Shown: piece by piece, positions 10,022-16,686 of the stretch
Position numbering within the stretch: position 1 is the stretch's first letter
Layout: every line of letters begins with the position of its first letter
NCBI GenBank assembly: GCA_023257815.1
Contig: JALRBJ010000007.1
Span: 1-48,018, forward strand
Direction: 5' to 3'
Length of the DNA stretch: 48,018 nt
Source: Candidatus Saccharimonadia bacterium
Lineage (GTDB): Bacteria > Patescibacteriota > Saccharimonadia > Saccharimonadales > Saccharimonadaceae
Translations under genes and position numbers: made by a program
The notes under the pieces: generated by a model
Databases searched by the model: none
Told to the model about the DNA's origin: nothing
What the model saw: only the letters and a program-made list of their open reading frames with translations

Positions 10022-10795
10022 ATGACAGTCACCGCCAGCGAAATTACCGGAAAAGATGGCATTAACACATGCAAAGCTTTGTTTGAGCATCATGGTCATC
10101 TTGTTCAAGAGATATCAAGTAGCGCAGATCACGGCGAAGACCTCTTAGTGGTATTTACAAAAGGCGGTAACAGGACAGGGGACTCTGTATATGTCCAAGT
10201 AAAGTCAGGACCTTCATACAAACGTAAAACGGACTACTTTATACCTACAAAAGGTCACATCGACTTTTGGAGGAAGAGTAACGCACCTGTTTTTGGGGTT
10301 GTTTACGATCCAGATACAAAATCCTTGTACTGGACGAATATCACTGGATATGTTCAGGCAAAGGACCCACCGGCTCGCATCCCAGTAGGACCGACCTCCG
10401 TTCTGTCCGATAGTACAATGAGTGATTTTGTTGATGAAGCCATAGAGTATATCGCTAAAAAGGGTAATTTACATAAAGCACTATCGGCTCTCGTCGGTGT
10501 GGATGCAAAACTATTTGACTACGGCGACTACGTGTCTTATTTTGTAAACGAGTTTGGTGAAAAGATGGTATTTCAACAAAAAGTCGGCAATGAAAGCGCC
10601 GTGCTCTATCATACAGACGCACTCATCGATAGTCCAGTCATATTCCGCAAAACTGACATCAAGATTGACTATAGCTTATTCAATCCCGACCGCACATATG
10701 TAGTCGGTAATTGGATATTGGGTACAGAAGAGTTTGGTTGGCTAGTGGCTTCAATGAAAGCCAGTAACCACTTAACACGCGTAAAACCGCGATGA
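10022..10795 (+). CDS. DUF4365 domain protein, PD-(D/E)xK nuclease-like fold
   Basis: In this 257-residue protein, residues 1-140 match the DUF4365 pattern: an N-terminal helix (GKDGINTCKALFEHHGHLVQ), then SADHGEDLLV, then VYVQVKSG. The spaced Asp/Glu and Q-x-K residues are those expected of a restriction-endonuclease-like active site. The following AP-V-FGVVYDPDTKSLYW is also typical. The C-terminal 110 residues are not recognised. DUF4365 domains often occur in mobile or defence contexts, and the neighbours here are defence-like. A nuclease role is inference from the fold. Confidence 0.7.
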   Translation: MTVTASEITGKDGINTCKALFEHHGHLVQEISSSADHGEDLLVVFTKGGNRTGDSVYVQVKSGPSYKRKTDYFIPTKGHIDFWRKSNAPVFGVVYDPDTKSLYWTNITGYVQAKDPPARIPVGPTSVLSDSTMSDFVDEAIEYIAKKGNLHKALSALVGVDAKLFDYGDYVSYFVNEFGEKMVFQQKVGNESAVLYHTDALIDSPVIFRKTDIKIDYSLFNPDRTYVVGNWILGTEEFGWLVASMKASNHLTRVKPR

Positions 10796-10911
10796 AATAA
10801 AGCAGAGTTTTCCGATGAATAAATGAGTGTGCGAAGACTGAGGGGTTTCATAGGGCTATTCTACTGATAGTATTTACTGGATTTAACCTTGAAGCTGCTC
10901 GAATGACTAAA

Positions 10912-11676
10912 CTAGGTGTTTTTAGTAACATTCTTATAGATATTTGTAAACGAAGTAGTCAGCCTTTTCGATTGCTCACTGTCGATACGCACCACAATTG
11001 CAGGCGCGTTGACAGTTGCATCTTTTAGCGAGGGCCCGACGACAAAACCGATCCCGTCAATCACAATGTAGCGATCATGCAATTTTGGGTAATGCCCGTA
11101 GTTAAATCCCGGATATTGAACCTTGAACCGCTTCGCCCTAGCATGGAATGTTGCAGTGGCACCATTATTGTACATCAGGTCTATGCGTACAAGCGAGGGA
11201 ATCACGCCGAGCAAAGTGTCAAAAATCGTGTCGTCAACATATGAATCTGCGATCATAACGTATGCCGTTGCTGCTGCTAGTGCCTTACGGATAAGACTAT
11301 CGAAGTCATGAGCCTGCTTGGCCGAAAAGACGAGTAGCTCAGTGCTATTAGAAAGAGGTAGTGCTGTTGCTGTGTTAATCGGATAGATAAGCTCATTCAA
11401 GTGGGCCATACCCTCATCAGTTAATGCGTATTGACCCGTCTGAGGTCTCTCAATCCAGCCAGAGTCTTCACATTCCTGGACATATTTTGAATGGTAAGTC
11501 ACGGCGAAAAGTGTCTTTGGCCATCGCTGCTTAATGATACCGACCCGAACTGGTTCACCAACTATGCCCTTCGAAAGACTTGCGGTGACGAATAGCACTT
11601 TTTCGGCATGTGATGGATTCTTATCACGCAAAAATTTAATAAAATTGGCACGCAGTGATGACTCGTAATTAATCAT
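10912..11676 (-). CDS. wHTH plus PLD-like domain protein, third gene of a three-gene module
   Basis: In this 254-residue protein the N-terminal part (about 1-95) looks like a winged helix, ending in QTGQYALTDEGMAHLNEL. The C-terminal part resembles a single phospholipase-D-type domain: KLHDRYIVIDGIGFVVGPSLKD gives an H-x-R-x4-D variant of the HxKx4D motif followed by the G-S/P-S-L-K-D strand. PLD-like domains of this kind can be nucleases, but the Lys-to-Arg change leaves activity uncertain. The start overlaps the upstream gene by 8 bases, so the three genes 12670 to 10912 are a tight operon. I do not know the system. Confidence 0.55.
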   Translation of the reverse strand: MINYESSLRANFIKFLRDKNPSHAEKVLFVTASLSKGIVGEPVRVGIIKQRWPKTLFAVTYHSKYVQECEDSGWIERPQTGQYALTDEGMAHLNELIYPINTATALPLSNSTELLVFSAKQAHDFDSLIRKALAAATAYVMIADSYVDDTIFDTLLGVIPSLVRIDLMYNNGATATFHARAKRFKVQYPGFNYGHYPKLHDRYIVIDGIGFVVGPSLKDATVNAPAIVVRIDSEQSKRLTTSFTNIYKNVTKNT

Positions 11677-12070
11677 CTTTCTCCATCATCGATCTAACGA
11701 AATCTTCTCCTGTATTGGTGAGAACCCATGTCTTATTGCGTCCTGATCGACTACCATCTTCCATGATGAGGCCTTTTCTTGCATTCTGAGCAACCACATC
11801 TGATAGATTTTTTGGTCCTATAATCTTTGCCTGGATAAAGCCAGATTTGAGGTCATCGTTAGTAAAAGAGCCTTTTCCGAGTACTTGTTCATAGAAGTAG
11901 CCAATAATAATAACCCGATCATTTTGTGTCTCAGGTTTTGCGCTATTGATAAATTCCCGAATTGACATTGCTTTTGTTGGTTTTGTCGCGCTCGGATTGC
12001 TCGGATTTAATGCGTGCTCAAGTGCCGTAACACGTAACTCAAGCTGTCGAACATCATCTTCAACGCTCAT
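11669..12070 (-). CDS. Small helical protein with wHTH-like C-terminus, second gene of the module
   Basis: This 133-residue protein starts with a short coiled coil (VRQLELRVTALEHAL). After a Pro/Ser/Thr linker it has a compact domain, MSIREFINSAKPETQNDRV, followed by IIIGYFYEQV, FTNDDLKSGFIQAKI and a C-terminal KTWVLTNTGEDFV that resembles a winged-helix wing. This phrase pattern is familiar to me from uncharacterised bacterial and archaeal proteins, but I cannot name a function. It begins immediately after the stop of the upstream gene and overlaps the downstream gene by 8 bases, so all three products are probably made together. Confidence 0.6.
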   Translation of the reverse strand: MSVEDDVRQLELRVTALEHALNPSNPSATKPTKAMSIREFINSAKPETQNDRVIIIGYFYEQVLGKGSFTNDDLKSGFIQAKIIGPKNLSDVVAQNARKGLIMEDGSRSGRNKTWVLTNTGEDFVRSMMEKDD

Positions 12071-12670
12071 CTATTTGTTCTCCAGATAGCCAGTTGCTAT
12101 TTCACCAGCAATTTTGAACGCGCCGTTTGTAAGCTCAATAGTTACAGATGAATTGGATCCGTCAAAACGAAATTTCGAGCCTAATTGACGCGTGTACTTC
12201 ATAAAATTCTTACTGTCATAGACACGATAATGCTCACATGCACTACGGACAACCTCTATTGCGGTTACACGCTCTATGCCCATTGCTTGTCGCCCGCCCG
12301 TTATAAGTGCGGCTATGTGCTGTGTGGATTTAGAATTTGTTTTCGGCAGATCCTTACCCTCGATTATCAGTTCGACGATACCTTCATCGGTGAAATGATA
12401 AATCTCTGCAACTTGTTCGGCAGTGATGTTAAGTTTCGACGCAATAGTATTTTGCCAATCACTTGGGGTCGGTTGTTCTTTACTGAGAGCTGTACCACCG
12501 GTACCTGTTTGTGGTACTGGCAGCTGGCTCACCGCTGGCGCGCCTGGCATTAATGATTTCAATACGATTCGGAACCCCGCGAGCCTGTACTCGTCCGTTG
12601 CATCAAGTTCCTTGACAGCATCGTAGGCCACCTGAACTAGTTGTTTGCTATTTTCTGGCTGTTGTGACAT
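12071..12670 (-). CDS. Unknown protein, first gene of the three-gene module
   Basis: This is a soluble, mostly helical protein of 199 residues with a low-complexity linker (about residues 45-70, rich in Pro, Gly, Thr). The C-terminal half (WQNTIASKLNITAEQVAEIY, then HIAALITGGRQAMG and YDSKNFMKYTRQL) resembles a recurring uncharacterised domain that I cannot name. It has no membrane segment or signal peptide. A GGGAG ribosome-binding site lies just upstream of the ATG, and a promoter at 12699-12727 drives the operon. Confidence 0.6.
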   Translation of the reverse strand: MSQQPENSKQLVQVAYDAVKELDATDEYRLAGFRIVLKSLMPGAPAVSQLPVPQTGTGGTALSKEQPTPSDWQNTIASKLNITAEQVAEIYHFTDEGIVELIIEGKDLPKTNSKSTQHIAALITGGRQAMGIERVTAIEVVRSACEHYRVYDSKNFMKYTRQLGSKFRFDGSNSSVTIELTNGAFKIAGEIATGYLENK

Positions 12671-12698
12671 ATAAAACTCCCTCTCTTATACAATCGCT

Positions 12699-12727
12699 AG
12701 AATATCAAAGATGTAGAAGCTAGTCAA
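12699..12727 (-). promoter_or_regulatory. Promoter of the three-gene module
   Basis: On the minus strand TTGACT (12727-12722) and TATTCT (12704-12699) are separated by 17 bases. The start codon at 12670 is preceded by a GGGAG ribosome-binding site, so this operon has a normal leader. Confidence 0.5.
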
Positions 12728-13110
12728 TTTATTATAACGCATAATCTGTTGAAATGCATCCAAATATGCCTATCGATAGAATGAATCTAAAGATGCGTCT
12801 AATTTGCTTATATTTATGTAAACAGATTAGAAACAATCCTTAAAAACTAAATATAAAGAGGTTATAGCTGAAGCAGGCATTTAATAGTTTAATTTCACAG
12901 ATAAATAACTAACTATAGATAGAATTAATATATGCGTCGCTTTTATTCTTAATATATTTTATATAATACCTTACAAAACAATACATTTACAGGAAGATGT
13001 ATAAATAGACGCAAGGTATATATTATATATCTTATACTGAGCGCTTCCCGATAAGTATATCTGCACCTCTAATAGATTACCTACGAAAACCCGTAATCGC
13101 GATACAATAA
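12728..13110. other. AT-rich intergenic stretch
   Basis: No gene is supported here. Composition is far from the surroundings: only 11 of 60 bases in 12901-12960 are G or C. It contains many short A/T tracts and TATA-like words (for example around 12950-12970 and 13019-13035). It could be a spacer left by insertion, a phage or nucleoid-protein binding region, or simply decayed sequence. No inverted repeat long enough to call was seen. Confidence 0.5.
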
Positions 13111-13420
13111 GTGAGTCTAACTCTCATAACAAACCGGAACCCATTTTATGTGGTTTGCCGATTAGAAATGGCACCGCATAAACAACTCGGCGAAAGCCAG
13201 TTTGTGAATGGAAGTAAGACACCTTGCGGTGTCGTCCTTTACTGTTGCGACACTTGCAATAAAGATGTCGATGGCTCAAAAGAGTTTACGCATAGCAAAG
13301 CAATAGAAACTGACGAATTTTATATACAGATTGGCGATATCGGGTCGCGGTATTGCCAGCGGTTCAAAAGCAAAATAATTTTCCTGAATTGTGATGATCT
13401 GGTGGAGTGTAGCTTTTTAA
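13111..13420 (+). other. Possible coding remnant, GTG start, open into the restriction gene
   Basis: The reading frame starting at the GTG at 13111 has a purine-N-pyrimidine-rich codon pattern typical of real genes up to about 13420. It encodes a cysteine-rich segment (TPCGVVLYCCDTCNKDVDGS). It then runs on to 13596 antisense to the restriction endonuclease gene, where it is almost certainly not real. The open part may be the 5' remnant of a gene truncated when the restriction-modification genes arrived, or chance. No domain is recognised. Confidence 0.25.
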
Positions 13421-14230
13421 TTATTTCTCCAAGGAGAGAGATGGATAATCTACAACAACCTCCACGTTTTCGTATAAGTCAGCGAAGTGATGCTGACGCA
13501 AGCGGAATTTTGTTCCGTGATTATGACCAGTTCTTGCATCAAAGTCGATTAAGACGTTGCCTTGTTCAATTTGATTCAAAAAATTATCGAAATTAAACTT
13601 ACTCAATTTGGTAACGCGACGATAATGATAGTATTCGATACCGTCCAACTTTTTTACGTTAGCCTGAACATAAAAGCAATTCAGCAATTTTGTACCTGCT
13701 TTATTTCGCAGATCGTCAAATCCCCAATATGGCTGTGGATCAAGCGCTAAGTGGGGAACGTGTTTATTCTCATTGGTCCATGCTGCATGTTCGGTACTAA
13801 TGAGGGAGTGCTCGAAAGTTATCTTTACTTTTTGCTCAACACGGTCTACGACGACACCAAAACCGCGACTTGTTGGTCCTAAACCAGAAATTGTTTGTCG
13901 GAAACTTCGCTCATCTGCGCTATACTTCTTGCCGGCTTCTTGGTGTGGCCAGCCGTAGTTTGGCAGGAATATTTGAGGAACAAACTTTATGGCTGTTGGC
14001 GAGGGCTCCATATGAAAAAGAGTAGTAAGGGATGTGGTAGAGAGTCTTTGTGTCTTTAGCTCCCATTCCGCAGCATTGGGTATGGGTAGGTTATTTTCTT
14101 CTATTCCAAGGTAGTCCTCTAAAGTATTACCGATACCTCCATGATTGCCAAAGCGACCATTAATAATCCAGCCCATTTTTGCGAGTTCTTCTAGCTGCTT
14201 TATCAAGCTATCTTTTGTGAATGTCTTCAA
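13421..14230 (-). CDS. Type II restriction endonuclease, MvaI/BcnI family
   Basis: This 269-residue protein strongly resembles MvaI/BcnI enzymes: RFGNHGGIGNTLEDYLGIE, then NAAEWELKTQR with the E-x-K catalytic pair, SLTTLFHMEPSP, FVPQIFLPNYGWPHQEAG and FRQTI. These enzymes have a MutH-like fold, act as monomers and cut CC^WGG (MvaI) or CC^SGG (BcnI). The start is a TTG at 14230: a GGAGG stands seven bases upstream, inside the methyltransferase gene, and the TTG shares three bases with that gene's stop (TTGA). An upstream ATG at 14308 would overlap the methyltransferase much further and has no such signal. The coupled TTG start should keep nuclease expression behind methylase expression. The exact recognition sequence is not determinable here. 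Confidence 0.9.
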   Translation of the reverse strand: MKTFTKDSLIKQLEELAKMGWIINGRFGNHGGIGNTLEDYLGIEENNLPIPNAAEWELKTQRLSTTSLTTLFHMEPSPTAIKFVPQIFLPNYGWPHQEAGKKYSADERSFRQTISGLGPTSRGFGVVVDRVEQKVKITFEHSLISTEHAAWTNENKHVPHLALDPQPYWGFDDLRNKAGTKLLNCFYVQANVKKLDGIEYYHYRRVTKLSKFNFDNFLNQIEQGNVLIDFDARTGHNHGTKFRLRQHHFADLYENVEVVVDYPSLSLEK

Positions 14231-14988
14231 GGTTTTTCCTCCAATTGCAGTAAAGGTAGTTTTGTCTGTGCAACGTGCTTCTTGATTCTTTGGTCTGCCA
14301 TTTCGCAATAGGCTGGAGCGATATCAACTCCAATATATTCACGTCCTAGATTGAGCGCTGCTAGGGCAGTGGTACCCGAACCCATAAAAGGATCTAAGAT
14401 AAGCTTTGCCTCTGTGGCGCCTATGCAGCGCTCGGCAAATGCCACTGGAAATGGTGCTGGGTGAGGATTGTTCAGTTCTTGGCCAATCTCCCAAACATCG
14501 CCGAGTGCATTCGCTTTTGAGGCGAGTTTAAATTTAGGCTTTGCTATCAAGTAAACTACCTCGTAGGTCGGTAGAAAATAACCAGGGTTAAAGTTAATTC
14601 CTCCTTTGCGTCTCCATATGATAATTTGTCGGACTGGAAATCCCTCGACTATATCTGACCGATCTTGAAGCAAACCTCCCTGTACACGCCACTTGTGATT
14701 ATAGAAAATTGCACCGTCTTCTTTTAGTACTCTCATCATTGCGGTTAGGCATTTTCTTTGCCATGCAACATATTCATCATGTGGCATGTTGTCGCCATGA
14801 TCCGCGTAACCATTCATAAGTGCTGCGTTTGACCATTTGCCACCCCGACCATCTTTCATGCCATTCCCAGTAGAGTTCTTCAAATTGTAGGGTGGACTTG
14901 TCACGATTAAATCTATAGACCCTGGAGGCATCGAGCTCATAACTTTAATACAGTCTCCGGCAATATTCCTGTTAATAAAGTCAGACAT
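14227..14988 (-). CDS. Site-specific DNA methyltransferase, beta class, probably N4-cytosine
   Basis: This 253-residue protein is the protective partner of the restriction enzyme. The catalytic motif IV is TSPPYN near the N-terminus and the AdoMet-binding motif I is DPFMGSGTT near the C-terminus, the beta-class order. SPPY is typical of N4-cytosine enzymes, in line with M.MvaI and M.BcnI. The ATG at 14988 gives the normal family start (INRNIAGDCIKVMSSMP...) and has a GAGAG nine bases upstream. An in-frame ATG at 15021 and GTG at 15042 are alternatives, the latter falling almost on the predicted transcription start. The stop overlaps the TTG start of the endonuclease. Confidence 0.9.
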   Translation of the reverse strand: MSDFINRNIAGDCIKVMSSMPPGSIDLIVTSPPYNLKNSTGNGMKDGRGGKWSNAALMNGYADHGDNMPHDEYVAWQRKCLTAMMRVLKEDGAIFYNHKWRVQGGLLQDRSDIVEGFPVRQIIIWRRKGGINFNPGYFLPTYEVVYLIAKPKFKLASKANALGDVWEIGQELNNPHPAPFPVAFAERCIGATEAKLILDPFMGSGTTALAALNLGREYIGVDIAPAYCEMADQRIKKHVAQTKLPLLQLEEKP

Positions 14989-15051
14989 ATTCGGTGACTC
15001 TCTACTAACACTTAACGACATATCCTTCTGTTTTCCACTCACGATATGCTC

Positions 15052-15080
15052 ATTATACTTTCAAAACAAGGGGTTTACAA
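15052..15080 (-). promoter_or_regulatory. Promoter of the restriction-modification operon
   Basis: On the minus strand TTGTAA (15080-15075) and a perfect TATAAT (15057-15052) are spaced by 17 bases. Transcription should start near 15045, upstream of both candidate ATG starts of the methyltransferase. Confidence 0.6.
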
Positions 15081-15186
15081 TTCATGGCATCGGTCAAGGT
15101 TCATATATGAATATGGTAAGTTGTCGCAGAGGTAGTAAGTAAAGCATTACTAATTTTTGCGGTAATTTCGCAAACTCTCTTTTTGC

Positions 15187-15192
15187 TATAAT
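15187..15192 (+). promoter_or_regulatory. -10 box upstream of the tRNA gene
   Basis: A perfect TATAAT lies 28 bases before the first acceptor base of the tRNA. No convincing -35 was found at the usual distance. Confidence 0.45.
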
Positions 15193-15220
15193 AAGTATAG
15201 GAGGAAATGTGTATTCTGTG

Positions 15221-15293
15221 GGGGCTCTAGCTCAGTGGTTAGAGCGGTTGGTCGAAAACTGAAGGGTGAGGAGTTCAAATCTCCTGGGCTCCA
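15221..15293 (+). tRNA. tRNA-like gene, anticodon position reads GAA (Phe), aberrant anticodon arm
   Basis: A 73-base cloverleaf can be drawn: acceptor GGGGCTC/GGGCTCC, D stem GCTC/GAGC, T arm AGGAG-TTCAAAT-CTCCT. The anticodon arm is GTTGG-TCGAAAA-CTGAA, which gives GAA at positions 34-36. It has a mismatch at 27-43, two wobble pairs, and C instead of the near-universal U at position 33. CCA is not encoded after the discriminator A. The flanks TCTGTGG (15215-15221) and CCACAGA (15291-15297) are perfectly complementary in a register shifted by one base. It may be a decayed tRNA-Phe, an integration scar or a specialised tRNA. The start of the HEPN-motif gene is 23 bases downstream. Confidence 0.6.
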
Positions 15294-15315
15294 CAGAGTA
15301 CGTATACAATGTACG

Positions 15316-16680
15316 ATGAAAAAACCAAAAAGCCTTTACGTAGGCAAGCTGCACATATTGAACCTTAAAACTAAAAAGGTTCTGTGTGAGGGCACTGGTT
15401 CGTTTGATGTAGAAAAAAAGCGGCTAGAATTACTCGTAAAGAACAGCGATATACATCAGAATATACTATGGATTCCAATTCTTGAAACCGAAGATGGATA
15501 TTTTGCTCCCGCGCAAGTCTTTAGTTCTGATATTGTACCAATTGGTTTTGAAACTTCAAGGCGCAGTTCGTACGGCATGTCATCATATTTTAACTGGCCT
15601 TTAGCACAGGGATTAGAGCATATAGCAACTGATTTTGATAGCGTAACGATTGATGTTGCATCGCTACCACAAGGTACGTTAGTTTTTAATAAAGAAGATC
15701 ACTCAGCTAAGGTAACAGTAGAAGGCAGCCAACGAGATATTGAGACGGCAAAATCAAAGAGCATCAATACTTCGGCAAGTTTGCTGTATTCCACCAAAGG
15801 ACTTTCACTTAATCCAGCCATACGTTTTAAGGTCTCAAATGTTAACAAGTATGAGTCGCAAGAATGGCTACAGGTTGTTCACGCATTTAGACTGTATTGG
15901 ATACTGCAGCTTGATAATATAAACTGCCGCGTTATTAATTTCTATTTTGGTAATGAACTTTCGCTCACAACAGATTTATTAGAATTTTCGGGCTATACCG
16001 ATAATACATACGCCGTGCAGGATGCAATTCATGCAAACGAAAAACTAAATGTAAAGTTGCTAGCTAGCACTTTGAACTTCTTTTCTGAAGCAGCAGATGG
16101 CGGTAAGGATCTTAGAAAAATAGAAAGTTCTTTGTATCGTTTTATGAAAATTCGCTTTGGCAAAGGTACAAAGTATGTTGGCGACGAAGCACTTGATATT
16201 ATATTTTCGCTCGATGGCTTTGCAACAACAATTACTAAAGGTATTGTGAGCAGTCAACTTAATGCTAGCAAAGCTAAAGATTCAATCAAACTAATTTTGG
16301 ATTATGTAGCTGATAAAAAAGATGAGCTTTACAAGGAGGTGTTTGATTTTTACAGCCAAGATGTTGATAAAGTGTACGCGATGTTATCGCAAAAACCTTT
16401 TAAAGAATCAGTTAGGCTGTGCTTTGAAAAACTAAGCATCGAACATAAACTACACAACGCTACAATTAATCAACTAAACACAATTAGACAAACATTCGTT
16501 CATGGAAAAGGCTACAATACTCAGAAAATGGCAAAAGAGCTTTATACACACGGCACTCATGACATTACTAACGATAAAGAAGGTAACACTATTCAAATAG
16601 TCTTTGGGCAGAAGAATGGTTTAGTTGATGATGGCTACAAAATGCTACGTGAACTATATGCAGCTTATTTTAAGCAATAA
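15316..16680 (+). CDS. HEPN-motif protein, candidate abortive-infection ribonuclease
   Basis: This is a 454-residue protein. The N-terminal half is beta-rich (KPKSLYVGKLHILNLKT, then GTGSFDVEKKRLELLV), and the C-terminal half is helical. Near the C-terminus, IRQTFVHG contains R391-x4-H396, the ribonuclease motif of HEPN domains, in the expected helical setting. This layout (beta N-terminal part, C-terminal HEPN) resembles ApeA-type and other abortive-infection proteins, but I cannot assign a family. The start at 15316 is chosen because TATACA ends seven bases upstream and because an earlier in-frame start would lie inside the tRNA. Its place next to restriction-modification genes supports a defence role; that is inference. 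Confidence 0.55.
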   Translation: MKKPKSLYVGKLHILNLKTKKVLCEGTGSFDVEKKRLELLVKNSDIHQNILWIPILETEDGYFAPAQVFSSDIVPIGFETSRRSSYGMSSYFNWPLAQGLEHIATDFDSVTIDVASLPQGTLVFNKEDHSAKVTVEGSQRDIETAKSKSINTSASLLYSTKGLSLNPAIRFKVSNVNKYESQEWLQVVHAFRLYWILQLDNINCRVINFYFGNELSLTTDLLEFSGYTDNTYAVQDAIHANEKLNVKLLASTLNFFSEAADGGKDLRKIESSLYRFMKIRFGKGTKYVGDEALDIIFSLDGFATTITKGIVSSQLNASKAKDSIKLILDYVADKKDELYKEVFDFYSQDVDKVYAMLSQKPFKESVRLCFEKLSIEHKLHNATINQLNTIRQTFVHGKGYNTQKMAKELYTHGTHDITNDKEGNTIQIVFGQKNGLVDDGYKMLRELYAAYFKQ

Positions 16681-16686
16681 TCGCTA

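Noticed and set aside
13421-13596. Continuation of the 13111 frame across the restriction gene
   Set aside because: It is antisense to a strongly conserved endonuclease C-terminus and has no supporting signal.
15235-15315. Longer start of the HEPN-motif protein inside the tRNA
   Set aside because: The extension is translated tRNA sequence; a TATACA lies seven bases before the ATG at 15316.
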